Notes: generated by a model from the letters alone, not told the origin. Counted from the first letter of the stretch, positions 18,024 through 27,696 are shown. The stretch: 64,000 bases of DNA from Palaeococcus pacificus DY20341 (GCF_000725425.1 NZ_CP006019.1:434001-498000), one strand, 5' to 3'. Translations and numbers: made by a program.

Positions 18024-19267
18024 CTCAAACTCTTCAATATGATGTCGTTGTCGTTGGAGGTGGCCCAGCTGGCTTAGCTGCTGCAGTTAAGGCTAAAGAG
18101 CTCGGCTTAAATGTTCTTCTTCTCGATGAAAATGAATATCTAGGTGGAATACTTCCCCAATGCATCCACCCGGGCTTTGGTCTTCACTACTTTAGAGAAG
18201 AGCTAACAGGTCCTGAATTTTCCCATCGATTTGTTCAAAAAGTAAAGCAGCTTGGAGTTGAATATTTCACTAGCGCGAGAGTTTTGGAGATAAGGAACTA
18301 TTCAAACTTGGAAAAGGTCGTTCTATTTACGTCTCCAAAGGGAGTTTTTGAAGTGTGGACAAAGGCGATAATTTACGCGGCTGGAGCGAGGGAGAGACAT
18401 CAGTTTGAAATTGGAATCACGGGAGACAGAGTTGCTGGGATTTACACAGCAGGAGAAGCACAGACGCTCATGGACATTTATGGTGTAATGCCGGGCAAAG
18501 AGGTCGTTATAGTTGGCTCTGGGGATGTTGGTTTAATAATGGCACGCCGCTTTTCATTAGAGGGTGCTAATGTTAAGGCAGTGATTGAACTAATGCCATA
18601 TCCAGGAGGATTGGCGAGAAACGTTATGATTCTTAGAGATTTCAACATTCCCCTCTTCTTGAGCCATAAAGTCATAGCAGTGAAAGGAAAAGGAAGAGTA
18701 GAGAAAGCTGTTGTTGTAAAAGTTGACGAGAACTTGAGAGAAATCTCCGGGACTGAATTTGAGATTGAATGTGATACACTAGTTATTTCAGCAGGGCTTA
18801 TTCCTCAAGTAAAGCCATTGAAAAAGATAGGCGTTTTAATAGACCCGGCAACTGGAGGGCCTATAGTGAATGAACTTTTAGAGACCACGGTTCCGGGGAT
18901 ATTTGCTGCAGGAAATACGTTGCTCATAAATGATCTCGTAGATTATGTTGCAGAACAAGGTGAGTTAGCAGCATATGGAGCAAAGATATTCATTGAAAGC
19001 GGTGGAATTCCAAGCAAAAGGTGGATAAAGATAGAGAGAGGCGAAAATATAAGATTGCTCGCTCCACACTACCTCAGCGGTGAGAGGGACGTTTACATCT
19101 ATGCGAGGGTCAAAAAGCCCATGGAGGATGCGGTGCTCAGATTCCCTGAAATTAATAAAAAAATTAATCTTCCAGTTGTGAAGCCTGCAGAGATGCTCAG
19201 AATAAGGCTCAAGAAGGAGGAGATAGCAAAAGCAGGGGACAGGATTACCATGGAGGTGGTTCAATGA
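18020..19267 (+). CDS. FAD/NAD(P)-binding oxidoreductase subunit of the G3P dehydrogenase operon
   Basis: 415 residues with two dinucleotide folds: FAD motif VVGGGPAGLAAAVKAKELG near residue 11 and a second VIVGSGDVGLIMARRF near residue 162, with a closing EELLETTVPGIFAAGN-type motif. It belongs to the pyridine nucleotide-disulfide oxidoreductase family like HcnB/SoxA-type subunits, not to classic GlpB. Stop and start overlap both neighbours by 4 bases (ATGA), so the three proteins are probably made in equal amounts and form a complex. It probably passes electrons between the G3P site and NAD(P) or another carrier (inference). Confidence 0.8.
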   Translation: MTQTLQYDVVVVGGGPAGLAAAVKAKELGLNVLLLDENEYLGGILPQCIHPGFGLHYFREELTGPEFSHRFVQKVKQLGVEYFTSARVLEIRNYSNLEKVVLFTSPKGVFEVWTKAIIYAAGARERHQFEIGITGDRVAGIYTAGEAQTLMDIYGVMPGKEVVIVGSGDVGLIMARRFSLEGANVKAVIELMPYPGGLARNVMILRDFNIPLFLSHKVIAVKGKGRVEKAVVVKVDENLREISGTEFEIECDTLVISAGLIPQVKPLKKIGVLIDPATGGPIVNELLETTVPGIFAAGNTLLINDLVDYVAEQGELAAYGAKIFIESGGIPSKRWIKIERGENIRLLAPHYLSGERDVYIYARVKKPMEDAVLRFPEINKKINLPVVKPAEMLRIRLKKEEIAKAGDRITMEVVQ

Positions 19268-19617
19268 GCCCTAAGGTTTACCGTTTCACGTGCATCGTCT
19301 GCCCTCTCGGCTGTACCTTAGAAGTTGAAATTGAAAACGGAAAAGTCAAAGGATATACCTGTCCGAAAGGGAAGGAGTGGGCGATTGAGGAGGTCACAAA
19401 TCCTAAGCGTGTTGTTATGAGTGTGATTAAGGTAAAAAATGGTAAGCTACCAACGGTGAGCGTTAAAACCGATAAGCCAATACCAAAAGCTAAAATCCCT
19501 GAGCTCATGAAGCTCCTGGCGGATTTGGAAGTTGAGGGCCCTGTTAAAGTGGGCCAAGTGATTCTTGAGAACCCTCTTGGTTTGGACACTAAAATAGTTG
19601 CAACGAGGGAGGCTTAG
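19264..19617 (+). CDS. DUF1667 four-cysteine protein
   Basis: 117 residues. Cysteines at positions 10, 13, 17 and 33 (C-X2-C-X3-C-X15-C) resemble the N-terminal iron-sulfur segment of molybdopterin oxidoreductases, and the rest matches DUF1667. Members are usually found beside GlpA-like and FAD oxidoreductase genes, as here. The likely role is an Fe-S electron carrier or assembly subunit of the G3P dehydrogenase complex. The start overlaps the preceding stop; its own stop overlaps the convergent lipoprotein gene by 4 bases. Confidence 0.8.
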   Translation: MSPKVYRFTCIVCPLGCTLEVEIENGKVKGYTCPKGKEWAIEEVTNPKRVVMSVIKVKNGKLPTVSVKTDKPIPKAKIPELMKLLADLEVEGPVKVGQVILENPLGLDTKIVATREA

Positions 19618-20450
19618 CCCTCTTCCGCTGCTTCACTTTTTAGTTCCTCCACCCAAGAGGGAAGGGCGAACTCATAGTTGAAGACTATTGTTGAAGTACT
19701 GACCTTCTCATAGCCCTCTCCGGAGCTTTCAAAAGTCGTCCTCACCTTTTTCTTGAATTCCGCCTTTACGGGCCTCATCTTATCGTCAACCCATATCCTG
19801 CCCGTTACATTGCTAGAAACCCCTCTCTTCAGGGATTTTTCATAATCCTCCATGGCCTGCTGGGGCACTTTTGGGGACTCATCGTATTCAATGTGACCCT
19901 CGATGGTGAGGACGTAGAGCTTTCCATCCCTTTCAACGGAGGTTACCGTGCTGTTCGAGATTATGGCTTTCAGTTTGTTCCCCAAAATGTCGTGTATCTC
20001 TAAGGCCATCTCAAGGTACTCCTCCTTTGTCAGGTTCGTGCCGAGGTATTTCCCGGTCTCCTCATAGAGCTCATCCAGGGTGTAGCTTAATGTGTTTGTT
20101 AACACCACCCCACCATCGTTTTTCTCAATCTTCAGATAGAATCTGGCCCCATCGAAGTATCCCCAGGATCTGGTGCCCTCGTGGGAGCTGTCATGGCTCG
20201 CGTTAAATTCCCCAAATGAGAAGAATACCTTGTTTTTCCTGTCGATACCTCCCAGAGTATAAAGAGTATAGGTCCTCTTTGAGCCATCACCACTCACAAG
20301 TTCCTGCACTTCCGTCATCTCATAGGTATAAGCGTCGATCTGGTCGATGGCGTTGAGGATGCCCTCTTTTGTCGGCACCTCTTCTTGAGAAACGCACCCA
20401 AGGGAAACAACCAATAACACCAGCACTCCCATAATGAAGACCTTTCTCAC
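19614..20450 (-). CDS. Probable lipoprotein of unknown function
   Basis: 278 residues. A signal peptide ends in the lipobox VVSLGC (Cys19), so it should be lipid-anchored on the outside. The mature part is rich in charged beta strands (YEMTEVQELVSGDG, GRIWVDDKMRPVKAEFKKK), a pattern seen in Thermococcales LolA/LppX-like lipoproteins, but I cannot name a family with certainty. GTG 20450 has GGTGACC about 5 nt upstream and is preferred over TTG 20462. By eye the gene is more GC-rich than its neighbours, which could reflect transfer between Thermococcus strains. Confidence 0.7.
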   Translation of the reverse strand: MRKVFIMGVLVLLVVSLGCVSQEEVPTKEGILNAIDQIDAYTYEMTEVQELVSGDGSKRTYTLYTLGGIDRKNKVFFSFGEFNASHDSSHEGTRSWGYFDGARFYLKIEKNDGGVVLTNTLSYTLDELYEETGKYLGTNLTKEEYLEMALEIHDILGNKLKAIISNSTVTSVERDGKLYVLTIEGHIEYDESPKVPQQAMEDYEKSLKRGVSSNVTGRIWVDDKMRPVKAEFKKKVRTTFESSGEGYEKVSTSTIVFNYEFALPSWVEELKSEAAEEG

Positions 20451-20580
20451 AATGGTCACCAAGATTACTATGAAATGGAAATATTTATATTTTGCGTCAC
20501 ATTAGGAAAATGATTAAGTTTCAAAAGAAGCAAATCCTCTATTGTGCCCGTTTATAAAATGGCAAAAGAGAATTAAACGA

Positions 20581-20787
20581 TCAAAATGCTTCGAACTTCT
20601 GAAGAAAAATCCTTAAATCCGTCTTAAAGGGCTCTTTTGCCTTTGATATTTCCTCTTCAATGAGCGCTTTGAATTCTTTGTCATCCGAAGCCTTTGAGTA
20701 GAGTTCATTAACTTTAGTCTTAAGCTCCTCAAAATACTCTACATAAGGTCTTGCTTCAAAAAGTGCCTTTTCGATTTTCTCATTCAT
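20581..20787 (-). CDS. Small conserved-type hypothetical protein
   Basis: 68 residues, highly charged and predicted all-helical (VEYFEELKTKVNELYSKASD), with no membrane segment or cysteine motif. It overlaps the end of the PrsW gene by 8 bases with GGAGGGAGAAG before its ATG, so it is likely co-translated with PrsW. I do not recognise a family. Confidence 0.65.
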   Translation of the reverse strand: MNEKIEKALFEARPYVEYFEELKTKVNELYSKASDDKEFKALIEEEISKAKEPFKTDLRIFLQKFEAF

Positions 20788-21490
20788 ATCTTCTCCCTCC
20801 TACAAACCAATACCACCACATTCTTTCCAAATCCTCCCTTTGGCCTGCCATTACAAAGTACCTTATCAAAGCGACGTTTATGAAAATTAAAAGCACTGTA
20901 AATATATAATACGCAGGAATCTTTAGCGTCATAAATGCGAAGTAGTCCCAAAGGAAGTGCAGGAAGATTGCTAAAGTGAAGTAGCTTGTTACTGAGTGTA
21001 TCTTTCCTTCAGCTTTTAATCCATAGCCGACTCCTATTATTGCACTCCAAGTTGCGTGGGCAAAAGGCGTTAGGAATGCCCTGACTATTGTGCTCCCAAC
21101 ACCATAGCCCAGTCCATATAAGAAGTTCTCGGTGGCTGCAAACCCTAAGCCTGCAGCAACGCCATAAACGACGCCGTCCATAATGCCGTCCATTTGATTA
21201 GCTTTGAATGGGAGCCTTATTGCCAAAGCCTTTGCAGGCTCTTCAACTACCCCTGCAACTAATGCCATGTAAAAGACCGTCGCCGGTAATAAAGAGTATC
21301 CAAACTCTCCTTCCACCAAGAAAGCCTCTAAAATCATTGCAATTCCAACAGAAAGCGTTGCTCCCAATAGGAATGTCCCAATAACATATTTCTTTGGCTC
21401 TGGCTCGTATTTATCCTCATGGTAGAAATACCAGAGCAGTGCTAATGCAGGTGCGTAGGCAAAGAAGATTATCATACTGAGTACATCCAT
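20780..21490 (-). CDS. PrsW-family intramembrane metalloprotease
   Basis: 236 residues with about seven membrane segments. Signature motifs of the PrsW/CPBP-like clan are present: GVVEEPAKALA (EExxK-type), MDGVVYGVAAGLGFAATEN (E-N pair) and FAHATWSAIIGVGYG plus FLHFLWDYF (metal-binding His). Bacterial PrsW cuts anti-sigma factors; archaea lack these, so the substrate is unknown. It is followed by the 68-residue gene with overlap. No upstream partner is encoded. Confidence 0.88.
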   Translation of the reverse strand: MDVLSMIIFFAYAPALALLWYFYHEDKYEPEPKKYVIGTFLLGATLSVGIAMILEAFLVEGEFGYSLLPATVFYMALVAGVVEEPAKALAIRLPFKANQMDGIMDGVVYGVAAGLGFAATENFLYGLGYGVGSTIVRAFLTPFAHATWSAIIGVGYGLKAEGKIHSVTSYFTLAIFLHFLWDYFAFMTLKIPAYYIFTVLLIFINVALIRYFVMAGQREDLERMWWYWFVGGRRYE

Positions 21491-21628
21491 ACTACCACCA
21501 AAAAGAACTATGGCCTTTTGGATTTTAAGCTTTGTTGAAATTAAATAAAAAGAAAAGCCTAACAGTTAGAAGAGTACACATCATGCCTTATCACATCAAG
21601 GGGATTCTTTTTTGTGATTAATAAACGG

Positions 21629-21660
21629 GTGTAATGTCCAATGCTTCTGTGAGATTACAC
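21629..21660. repeat. Perfect 7-bp inverted repeat with 18-nt loop
   Basis: GTGTAAT (21629-21635) and ATTACAC (21654-21660) are exact complements 18 nt apart, just beyond the end of the HAD gene. It is in the gap between two minus-strand genes and could form a terminator hairpin or bind a protein. Confidence 0.3.
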
Positions 21661-21671
21661 TCTGGATGGAG

Positions 21672-22373
21672 TTATTGAGGATTTTCTTGAGTATTTGAGC
21701 TGTGATTAGCTCTTTCTGCCTCTACTCTCTTTATCACATCAAAGATACTCCACAAGTCTTGGATAACATGCAGGTGTGGAATTTCATCTAAAGTCCTTTC
21801 ATCCACGTATTTTCCTGTCATGGGAAAGTAGTACCACACGTATTCGGTGTTCTCATCCCCCCTTCCAATGAAGCGCCACGGTTTATCATCCACCCAGATA
21901 AAAATCTCATCACCGTATTTTTCTCTAACAATTTGAAATGCCTCACAAAGCGTTATCTCTCTCCCAAAGACTATTACATCGTCAAAAAGCTTATAAAAGC
22001 CGTTGAGTTTTAGTCTGTGCTCCTTCATCCCGTCCACGAAGTCCTCAGCTGAGAAGGAAATAACAATGTGTCCCTCCTCCTTAAGCCGCCTTAAGAGCTC
22101 TTTTGAATCATCCAAAGGTTTCGTTAACCTGGCCCTCTCCTCAAACCAAGTCCTAAAAAAGCGCCACTTAAAGAAAAATGGTTGCTTAACATTTCCGCTG
22201 TGCTTTCCAAACTTTGGCTTCTCAAAATACAGCTCAATTTTCGTTAGGATTTTAGCCCAAAATCCCTTAAGCGGGAGCCAGGAAAAGTGTTTCTCTAATG
22301 CTCCCCTAAAAGCTCCCTCTATCACAGAATAGCTGTCCACCAGTGTTCCATCGTAGTCAAAGGCAATTATCAT
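21672..22373 (-). CDS. HAD-superfamily hydrolase
   Basis: 233 residues. Motif I is AFDYDGTLVD at the N terminus. Motif II is near IVISFSAEDF and the acidic motif IV is WVDDKPWRF. Between these are aromatic and basic stretches unlike common phosphoglycolate phosphatases, so the substrate is unclear. ATG 22373 is preceded by GGTGGTG; the frame could extend to GTG 22382, which is part of that site. It stands alone between PrsW and the DOMON lipoprotein gene. Confidence 0.72.
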   Translation of the reverse strand: MIIAFDYDGTLVDSYSVIEGAFRGALEKHFSWLPLKGFWAKILTKIELYFEKPKFGKHSGNVKQPFFFKWRFFRTWFEERARLTKPLDDSKELLRRLKEEGHIVISFSAEDFVDGMKEHRLKLNGFYKLFDDVIVFGREITLCEAFQIVREKYGDEIFIWVDDKPWRFIGRGDENTEYVWYYFPMTGKYVDERTLDEIPHLHVIQDLWSIFDVIKRVEAERANHSSNTQENPQ

Positions 22374-22627
22374 AGGCACCACCTAATTTTGCCACTGGTA
22401 ACATTTTAATGTAAATATTTAACTTTTTCTTAAAAGTTCTTCATAGTTGTTGTTTATGAAAAATGATTAGTTGCGTTCTCTTAGACGGTGCCCAATCTAC
22501 AGCTCTGTTGGAATTTCAGCATGTAAATGATTACTGGTCTTTCTTCATCACTTTGTGGGTTAAACTAAGGTGAAAATTGTCAAAATCTATAAATATTTCA
22601 AGGCATGACTTTAATTAGGGGGACTTA

Positions 22628-23245
22628 ATGAAAAGAAGGGTTCTTGTCTTACTGGGCCTGCTTTTGGCAGTGGTCGCATTTAGTGGATGCACAAGCTATA
22701 GCTCAGAAACAACGTCTCCAACAACATCGATTCAAGAATCTCCCAAAGAGTTAGGGGAGTGGAAAGCTGATGGCATCATAGATGAAAAAGAATACGCCCA
22801 CGAACTTTCGTTAGCTGGTGGAAAGCTCATCGTTTATTGGAGAAATGATGATGAGTATTTATACATGGCTTTAAAGGGGCAAACCACTGGATGGGTTGCC
22901 ATAGGATTTGAGCCTACACAATCTATGAAAGATGCGGATATGATTTTTGGGTGGGTAAAAGATGGGGAAGTAACTGTTTTGGACCTATACTCCACCGGCA
23001 CATATGGTCCACATCCGCCCGATGAGAATCTTGGAGGGACTAACGACATTTTAGAGTACGCAGGGAAAGAAGAAAGTGGTTATACAATCATAGAATTTAA
23101 GCGCAAATTGAATACTGGAGATCAGTACGATAAAGCCTTTGTGAGGGGGCAGACGATAAAGTTCATCTTTGCAATGGCAGATGATGACGAGTTTACTTTA
23201 AAACACAATGTGGCGAGGGGCAGTGGAGAACTAGTACTTGATTGA
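22628..23245 (+). CDS. DOMON-domain lipoprotein
   Basis: 205 residues. Lipobox AFSGC ends the signal peptide at about residue 21, followed by a Ser/Thr-rich linker. The rest is a DOMON domain: TGWVAIGFEPTQSMKDADM, the MIFGWVKDGEVTVLDLYSTG strands and the closing LNTGDQYDKAF match the family. DOMON domains bind heme or sugars outside the membrane. The next gene, 21 nt on, encodes a small membrane protein with a histidine in each helix, suggesting a paired extracytoplasmic/membrane heme unit (inference). A TATA-like box CTATAAATATTTC lies at about 22589-22600. Confidence 0.82.
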   Translation: MKRRVLVLLGLLLAVVAFSGCTSYSSETTSPTTSIQESPKELGEWKADGIIDEKEYAHELSLAGGKLIVYWRNDDEYLYMALKGQTTGWVAIGFEPTQSMKDADMIFGWVKDGEVTVLDLYSTGTYGPHPPDENLGGTNDILEYAGKEESGYTIIEFKRKLNTGDQYDKAFVRGQTIKFIFAMADDDEFTLKHNVARGSGELVLD

Positions 23246-23266
23246 TATTCCTAGGGTGATAATTAG

Positions 23267-23623
23267 ATGGTTGCTCCCTATCAAATACATGCTGTCCTTC
23301 AAATTTTAGCTTTTCTTTTCCTACTCGTTGCGGTTTACTACGCTAAAGCTCATAATATGGAGATGCACCACCGCTTTATTTACATTGCAGTAGGTTTAAT
23401 GACGATAGCAGTGATTTATATGGTTTACACCACAGGTGGGATTCCTTCACTCCATGGAAGAATTGGGGTTGGAGTATACCTCTACGTTTTGGTCACTGCA
23501 TTTAGCGGAAAGTTATTCTTAAGGGGCAAAATTGCAAGGAGACAACATAGAGCATTAGCTATCGGAGCTCTGATTTTGCTTGCCTTACAGATACTCTCTG
23601 CATTATATACCTTTGTTTTCTAA
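23267..23623 (+). CDS. Small four-helix membrane protein with conserved-type histidines
   Basis: 118 residues with four predicted membrane segments. Histidines fall at positions 8, 35, 63 and 94, near one end of each helix (YQIHAVLQIL, MHHRFIYIAV, SLHGRIGVGV, RRQHRALAIG), like the heme ligands of cytochrome b561/DUF420-type proteins. GGGTGATAATTAG precedes the ATG. It lies directly behind the DOMON lipoprotein gene. A b-type heme is inferred from the spacing and has not been shown. Confidence 0.75.
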   Translation: MVAPYQIHAVLQILAFLFLLVAVYYAKAHNMEMHHRFIYIAVGLMTIAVIYMVYTTGGIPSLHGRIGVGVYLYVLVTAFSGKLFLRGKIARRQHRALAIGALILLALQILSALYTFVF

Positions 23624-23704
23624 GCTTTTCTTTAAACTTTTTAACGCAAAGCATATATTCCATAGACGAGAAATGTTTAGATGCAGATTTAAAAGGTGAT
23701 GCCT

Positions 23705-25060
23705 ATGGGAAAGCATTACATACCAAATTCGGCGCATAAAGAGGAAATGCTCAAAGAAATCGGCTTCAGTAGCATTGATGAACTTTTCTCCGATGTTCCA
23801 AAGGAAGTTTCATACGAGTTTAACTTGCCAAAAGGAAAGAGCGAATACGAGGTATTCCTCGAAATGAACGAGATGCTGAGCAAGAACAAAACCGCTTTGG
23901 AAGTGCCCACATTTTTAGGGGCTGGAACTTACTTCCACTATGTGCCAGCTCACGTGAAATATCTAATAGAAAGAAGCGAGTTCTTAACCGCCTACACACC
24001 CTACCAAGCTGAAATCAGCCAGGGGATGCTCCAAGCTCTATTTGAGTATCAAAGCCTAATCGCGGAGCTAGTTGGGCTTGAAGTGGTTAACGCTTCGATG
24101 TATGACTGGGGGACTGCTTTAGGTGAAGCAGCACTAATGGCCGCAAGAGTTACCAAGAAAAAGAAGTTTGTGGTTCCAAAGCACTTAAGTCCTGAGAAAA
24201 AGAGTGTTTTGAAGACTTACGTCGATGGTCCAGGTCTTGAGATAGAGTATGTTGATTGGAATGAAAATGGACAAATGGACTTGGAGGACTTAAAGGAGAA
24301 AGCTCAAGGAGCCGCTGGTGTTTATGTAGAGATGCCAAACTTCTTCGGACTTATCGAAGAGGATATTGCTGAGATTGGAGAAATTGCCCACGAGAATAAA
24401 GCACTCTTCGTTGTCGGTGTTGATCCAACGAGCCTTGGCGTTTTAGATGCGCCCGGCAATTATGGTGCCGATATTGTTATAGGTGAAGCTGCACACTTTG
24501 GTAATCCAATGAACTTCGGTGGACCAAGGGCTGGAATCTTTGCCGTTAGAAACGACAGGAAACTCATTAGGCAGATGCCTGGAAGAATAATAGGAATGAC
24601 AAAAGATGCTGATGGAAAGAGGGCCTTTGTTATGACGCTCCAAACCAGAGAGCAGCACATAAGGAGAGCTAAGGCAACATCGAATATATGCTCCAATGAG
24701 GCCTTAGTAGCTGTTGCGGCAGCAATTCACATAGCGTCTCTTGGACCAAAAGGGCTCAAGAGGCTTGGTGAGGTTATTCTCAAAAACACAGCCTACTTTA
24801 AGAAGCGCATAAGCGAGGTCGCTGAAATTCCATTTAACGGAATAAACTTCAAGGATGTTCTCGTTAAATTTGAGGTTCCCTATGATGTTATTCACGAGCG
24901 CCTTCTTGAGAAGAATATTCACGGCGGCTATTACTTAAAGCAGCACTTCCCAGAGCTGGGTGAAAGCGCTCTCTTTGCAGTGACAGAGACAACAAGGAAG
25001 GAATGGATAGATGCACTGGTGGAAGCGATTGGAGAGATAATAGGAGAGGCTGAGCTGTGA
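23705..25060 (+). CDS. gcvPA: Glycine dehydrogenase (decarboxylating) subunit 1
   Basis: 451 residues, the N-terminal half of glycine decarboxylase (P protein). Typical start [26 protein letters not shown], followed by [36 protein letters not shown] and GGPRAGIFA. With GcvPB it forms the two-subunit P protein of the glycine cleavage system. ATG 23705 is preceded by GGTGAT at good spacing. The next subunit gene starts 10 nt after its stop, so the two are cotranscribed. The H, T and L proteins are not in this window. Confidence 0.95.
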   Translation: MGKHYIPNSAHKEEMLKEIGFSSIDELFSDVPKEVSYEFNLPKGKSEYEVFLEMNEMLSKNKTALEVPTFLGAGTYFHYVPAHVKYLIERSEFLTAYTPYQAEISQGMLQALFEYQSLIAELVGLEVVNASMYDWGTALGEAALMAARVTKKKKFVVPKHLSPEKKSVLKTYVDGPGLEIEYVDWNENGQMDLEDLKEKAQGAAGVYVEMPNFFGLIEEDIAEIGEIAHENKALFVVGVDPTSLGVLDAPGNYGADIVIGEAAHFGNPMNFGGPRAGIFAVRNDRKLIRQMPGRIIGMTKDADGKRAFVMTLQTREQHIRRAKATSNICSNEALVAVAAAIHIASLGPKGLKRLGEVILKNTAYFKKRISEVAEIPFNGINFKDVLVKFEVPYDVIHERLLEKNIHGGYYLKQHFPELGESALFAVTETTRKEWIDALVEAIGEIIGEAEL

Positions 25061-25070
25061 GGTGGTAAAG

Positions 25071-26570
25071 ATGTTCAGACAAGCTAAATGGAACGAACCT
25101 CTAATTTTTGAGCTCGGTGGTAAGGGAAGAATAGGATTTACGCTCCCTGAGCCAATTGAAGATGTTGACGTCCAAATTCCTGAAAAGCTCAAGAGGAAGA
25201 GCTTAGAGCTCCCAGAGCTCAGCGAGCCGGAGGTAGTTAAGCACTATACAAACTTAAGCGAGATGAACTACGGCGTTGACAACGGCATTTATCCCCTCGG
25301 CTCATGTACCATGAAGTACAACCCAAAGATAAATGAAGAAATTGCCAACCATCCAAAAGTTGCCTTTATTCACCCATATCAGGACGAGAAAACGATTCAA
25401 GGGGCTCTACAAATAATGTATGAGCTCGAGCAGTGGCTTAAGGAAATAACAGCTATGGATCGTTTTACCCTACAACCAGCGGCTGGTGCAAATGGTGAGT
25501 TCACGGGAGTTATGGTAATTCGCGCTTATCACCTTGATAGAGGAGAAACTCAAAGGAACGAGATAATAGTCCCAGATTCAGCTCATGGAACTAACCCCGC
25601 GAGTGCAGCTGTGGCAGGCTTTAAGGTCATTGAAATACCCTCAAATGAGCAAGGAATGGTTGATTTGGAAGCTTTAGAAAATGCTGTGAGTGAAAGGACT
25701 GCTGGCTTAATGCTAACAAATCCCAACACGTTGGGCATCTTTGAGGAGGACATCTTGGAGATTGCTAAGATAGTCCACGATGCTGGAGGACTGCTCTATT
25801 ATGATGGTGCAAACTTAAACGGTATCTTAGGAAAAGTTAGGCCCGGAGACATGGGTTTCGACGTTGTTCACCTCAACCTGCACAAAACATTCTCAACGCC
25901 TCACGGTGGCGGAGGTCCCGGAGCCGGACCAGTTGGTGTAAAAGAGTTCCTCGCTCAATATTTGCCTGTCCCAGTTGTGGAGTATGATGGGGAGAAATAC
26001 TACCTCAACTACGACCTTCCAAAGAGCATCGGCAAGGTTAAGGAGTTCTACGGCAACTTTTCAGTCCTCGTGAGGGCTTTAGTTTATCTTAAGACGATGG
26101 GTCGTGAGGGGCTTAAAGAGGCAAGTGAAATAGCAGTTCTCAATGCCAACTACCTAGCTCAAAAGCTCAAGGGAACGAGAGGTTACGAACTACCTCACAA
26201 GGAGCTTAGGAAGCACGAGGCAGTCTTTAGCGCAGAGCCTATGAAAAAGGAGACAGGGGTTAAAACATTGGACGTCGCGAAGCGCCTACTCGACTTTGGC
26301 CTGCACGCCCCAACGATTTACTTCCCGCTTATTGTGCATGAGGCTTTGATGATTGAACCAACAGAGACTGTTTCAAAGGAGGAGCTCGATGCTTATGTTA
26401 ATGCGCTCAAGAAGATAAGTGAAGAGGCCTACACCAACCCCGAGATAGTTAAGAACGCACCCCACAATACAGCTGTTAGAAGGGTGGATGACGTAACAGC
26501 AACAAAGAAGCCGATAGTTACGTGGCGCATGTACAAGGAGCTCAAAGAAAAAGGGGAAGTTGATTATTAG
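25071..26570 (+). CDS. gcvPB: Glycine dehydrogenase (decarboxylating) subunit 2
   Basis: 499 residues. The C-terminal half of P protein, which carries the PLP lysine: [19 protein letters not shown]. Also [15 protein letters not shown] and [16 protein letters not shown]. It catalyses glycine decarboxylation, passing the aminomethyl group to lipoyl-H protein. GAGGTGGT precedes ATG 25071. Tdh and Kbl encoded at 2-6.6 kb make glycine from threonine, so this is a likely downstream step, although the genes are far apart. Confidence 0.95.
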   Translation: MFRQAKWNEPLIFELGGKGRIGFTLPEPIEDVDVQIPEKLKRKSLELPELSEPEVVKHYTNLSEMNYGVDNGIYPLGSCTMKYNPKINEEIANHPKVAFIHPYQDEKTIQGALQIMYELEQWLKEITAMDRFTLQPAAGANGEFTGVMVIRAYHLDRGETQRNEIIVPDSAHGTNPASAAVAGFKVIEIPSNEQGMVDLEALENAVSERTAGLMLTNPNTLGIFEEDILEIAKIVHDAGGLLYYDGANLNGILGKVRPGDMGFDVVHLNLHKTFSTPHGGGGPGAGPVGVKEFLAQYLPVPVVEYDGEKYYLNYDLPKSIGKVKEFYGNFSVLVRALVYLKTMGREGLKEASEIAVLNANYLAQKLKGTRGYELPHKELRKHEAVFSAEPMKKETGVKTLDVAKRLLDFGLHAPTIYFPLIVHEALMIEPTETVSKEELDAYVNALKKISEEAYTNPEIVKNAPHNTAVRRVDDVTATKKPIVTWRMYKELKEKGEVDY

Positions 26571-26593
26571 AGATTTGTCTTTTTATTTCCTTT

Positions 26594-27580
26594 TCAGTAT
26601 ATCTCTGCATACGCATCACTTTCAAACTTCGGGAACTCTTCGACATCTTTTCCTTTTATTAAAAGCCTCTCCTTCTCTGCCGTGAACTTTCCAATAGCGA
26701 ATCCCTCAATTCCAGCTTTGTGCAGTTCTTCGATTATTTTATTCGTGTTCTCTTTGGGGGAGATTATTATTAGAGCACCTGTTGATGAGACTGTTAGAGG
26801 ATTCACTCCATAAAAATCGAGAACTTTTTTAACGAGCGGAGGCGAGTGGATTTTGTCCTCATAAACCACAAAGCCAACGTTGGAATTGTCCGCTATTTCA
26901 TGAAGCGCTGTTAAACCGCCTTCTGTTGCATCATGCATTCCCCTAACCAATTCTCTAACTGTCAGGGCATCTCTCACAACAGTCTCTAGCTTGTACATTT
27001 CTTTGAGTTGAGAGACCTCACGTTGGGAGAGCTTTTTCTTAAGCTCTTGCCCTTTAAACCACGCTACTCCTACAGCGAACTCAATTCCAATGCCTTTGGT
27101 TATTATGATTTCATCTCCGGGCTTTGCTATGGGTAATTTGAGCTCCTCCTTTTTGACTAGGCCTAAAGCGGTTGTTGTGGCAGTAATGTCCCTTATTGTA
27201 GAGTAAACTCCAGTATGACCGCCTAATATGGAAGTGTTATATTTGAGGCACTCACCGTTTAGCTCCTCCATGAGTGCTTTCAACTCTCCTTTTGTGGTTC
27301 CCATAGGAAGGAGCAGATCAACGATTAGCCACCTTGGCTTTGCTCCAAAAACAGCAACATCGCTCGAGGCGAAGTGATAGGTGAAAAATCCAAAGTGCTC
27401 TCTAGGAACTCCTAACACTGGATCCGTTGCCACTATTAAGTAATTCTCCTCGTCATATTCAAGTACGGCTGAATCAAAGCCCTCTCTAGGCCCAATCACT
27501 ATTTTGAGGTCTTCTATACCAACATTGTTTAGGATGATTTCATTTAAAATCTCACTTCGCACTTTTCCAAGCGGTAGCAT
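26594..27580 (-). CDS. AIR synthase-related (PurM/HypE-like) protein
   Basis: 328 residues of the PurM/HypE/ThiL superfamily, with two ATP-grasp-unrelated alpha-beta domains. Visible features: ATDPVLGVP (metal-binding Asp), HFASSDVAVFGAKPRWLI, ILGGHTGVYSTI and GMHDATEGGLTALHE, which match the AIR synthase-related family and also HypE. The strong RBS GAGGGGG supports ATG 27580. It is not beside hydrogenase genes and the exact substrate is unclear; HypE-like and ThiL-like paralogues are hard to separate by eye. Confidence 0.8.
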   Translation of the reverse strand: MLPLGKVRSEILNEIILNNVGIEDLKIVIGPREGFDSAVLEYDEENYLIVATDPVLGVPREHFGFFTYHFASSDVAVFGAKPRWLIVDLLLPMGTTKGELKALMEELNGECLKYNTSILGGHTGVYSTIRDITATTTALGLVKKEELKLPIAKPGDEIIITKGIGIEFAVGVAWFKGQELKKKLSQREVSQLKEMYKLETVVRDALTVRELVRGMHDATEGGLTALHEIADNSNVGFVVYEDKIHSPPLVKKVLDFYGVNPLTVSSTGALIIISPKENTNKIIEELHKAGIEGFAIGKFTAEKERLLIKGKDVEEFPKFESDAYAEIY

Positions 27581-27696
27581 AGTATTCCCCCTCGGGACTT
27601 TGGACAAAAGCTTAAAAAGTTGATGCTTGAAGAATAACAAACTAATTTCGGAATTTTTGTTAAATATTCGCATTTTAGTTCGTTTTATTTAAAATG

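Noticed and set aside
21570-21600. C/D-like ATGATGT-12-CTGT on the minus strand
   Set aside because: Only half the structure is present: no C' box, no second D box and both boxes are imperfect.
21584-21622. TGM site for Tgr between the HAD and PrsW genes (TTATCAC ... GTGATTA)
   Set aside because: The arms are about 20 nt apart instead of 5 and no sugar gene is adjacent.
22505-22560. C/D sRNA on the minus strand upstream of the DOMON gene (GTGATGA then CTGA)
   Set aside because: The boxes are 25 nt apart, too far for one guide and too close for two. There is no D'/C' pair and no terminal stem.
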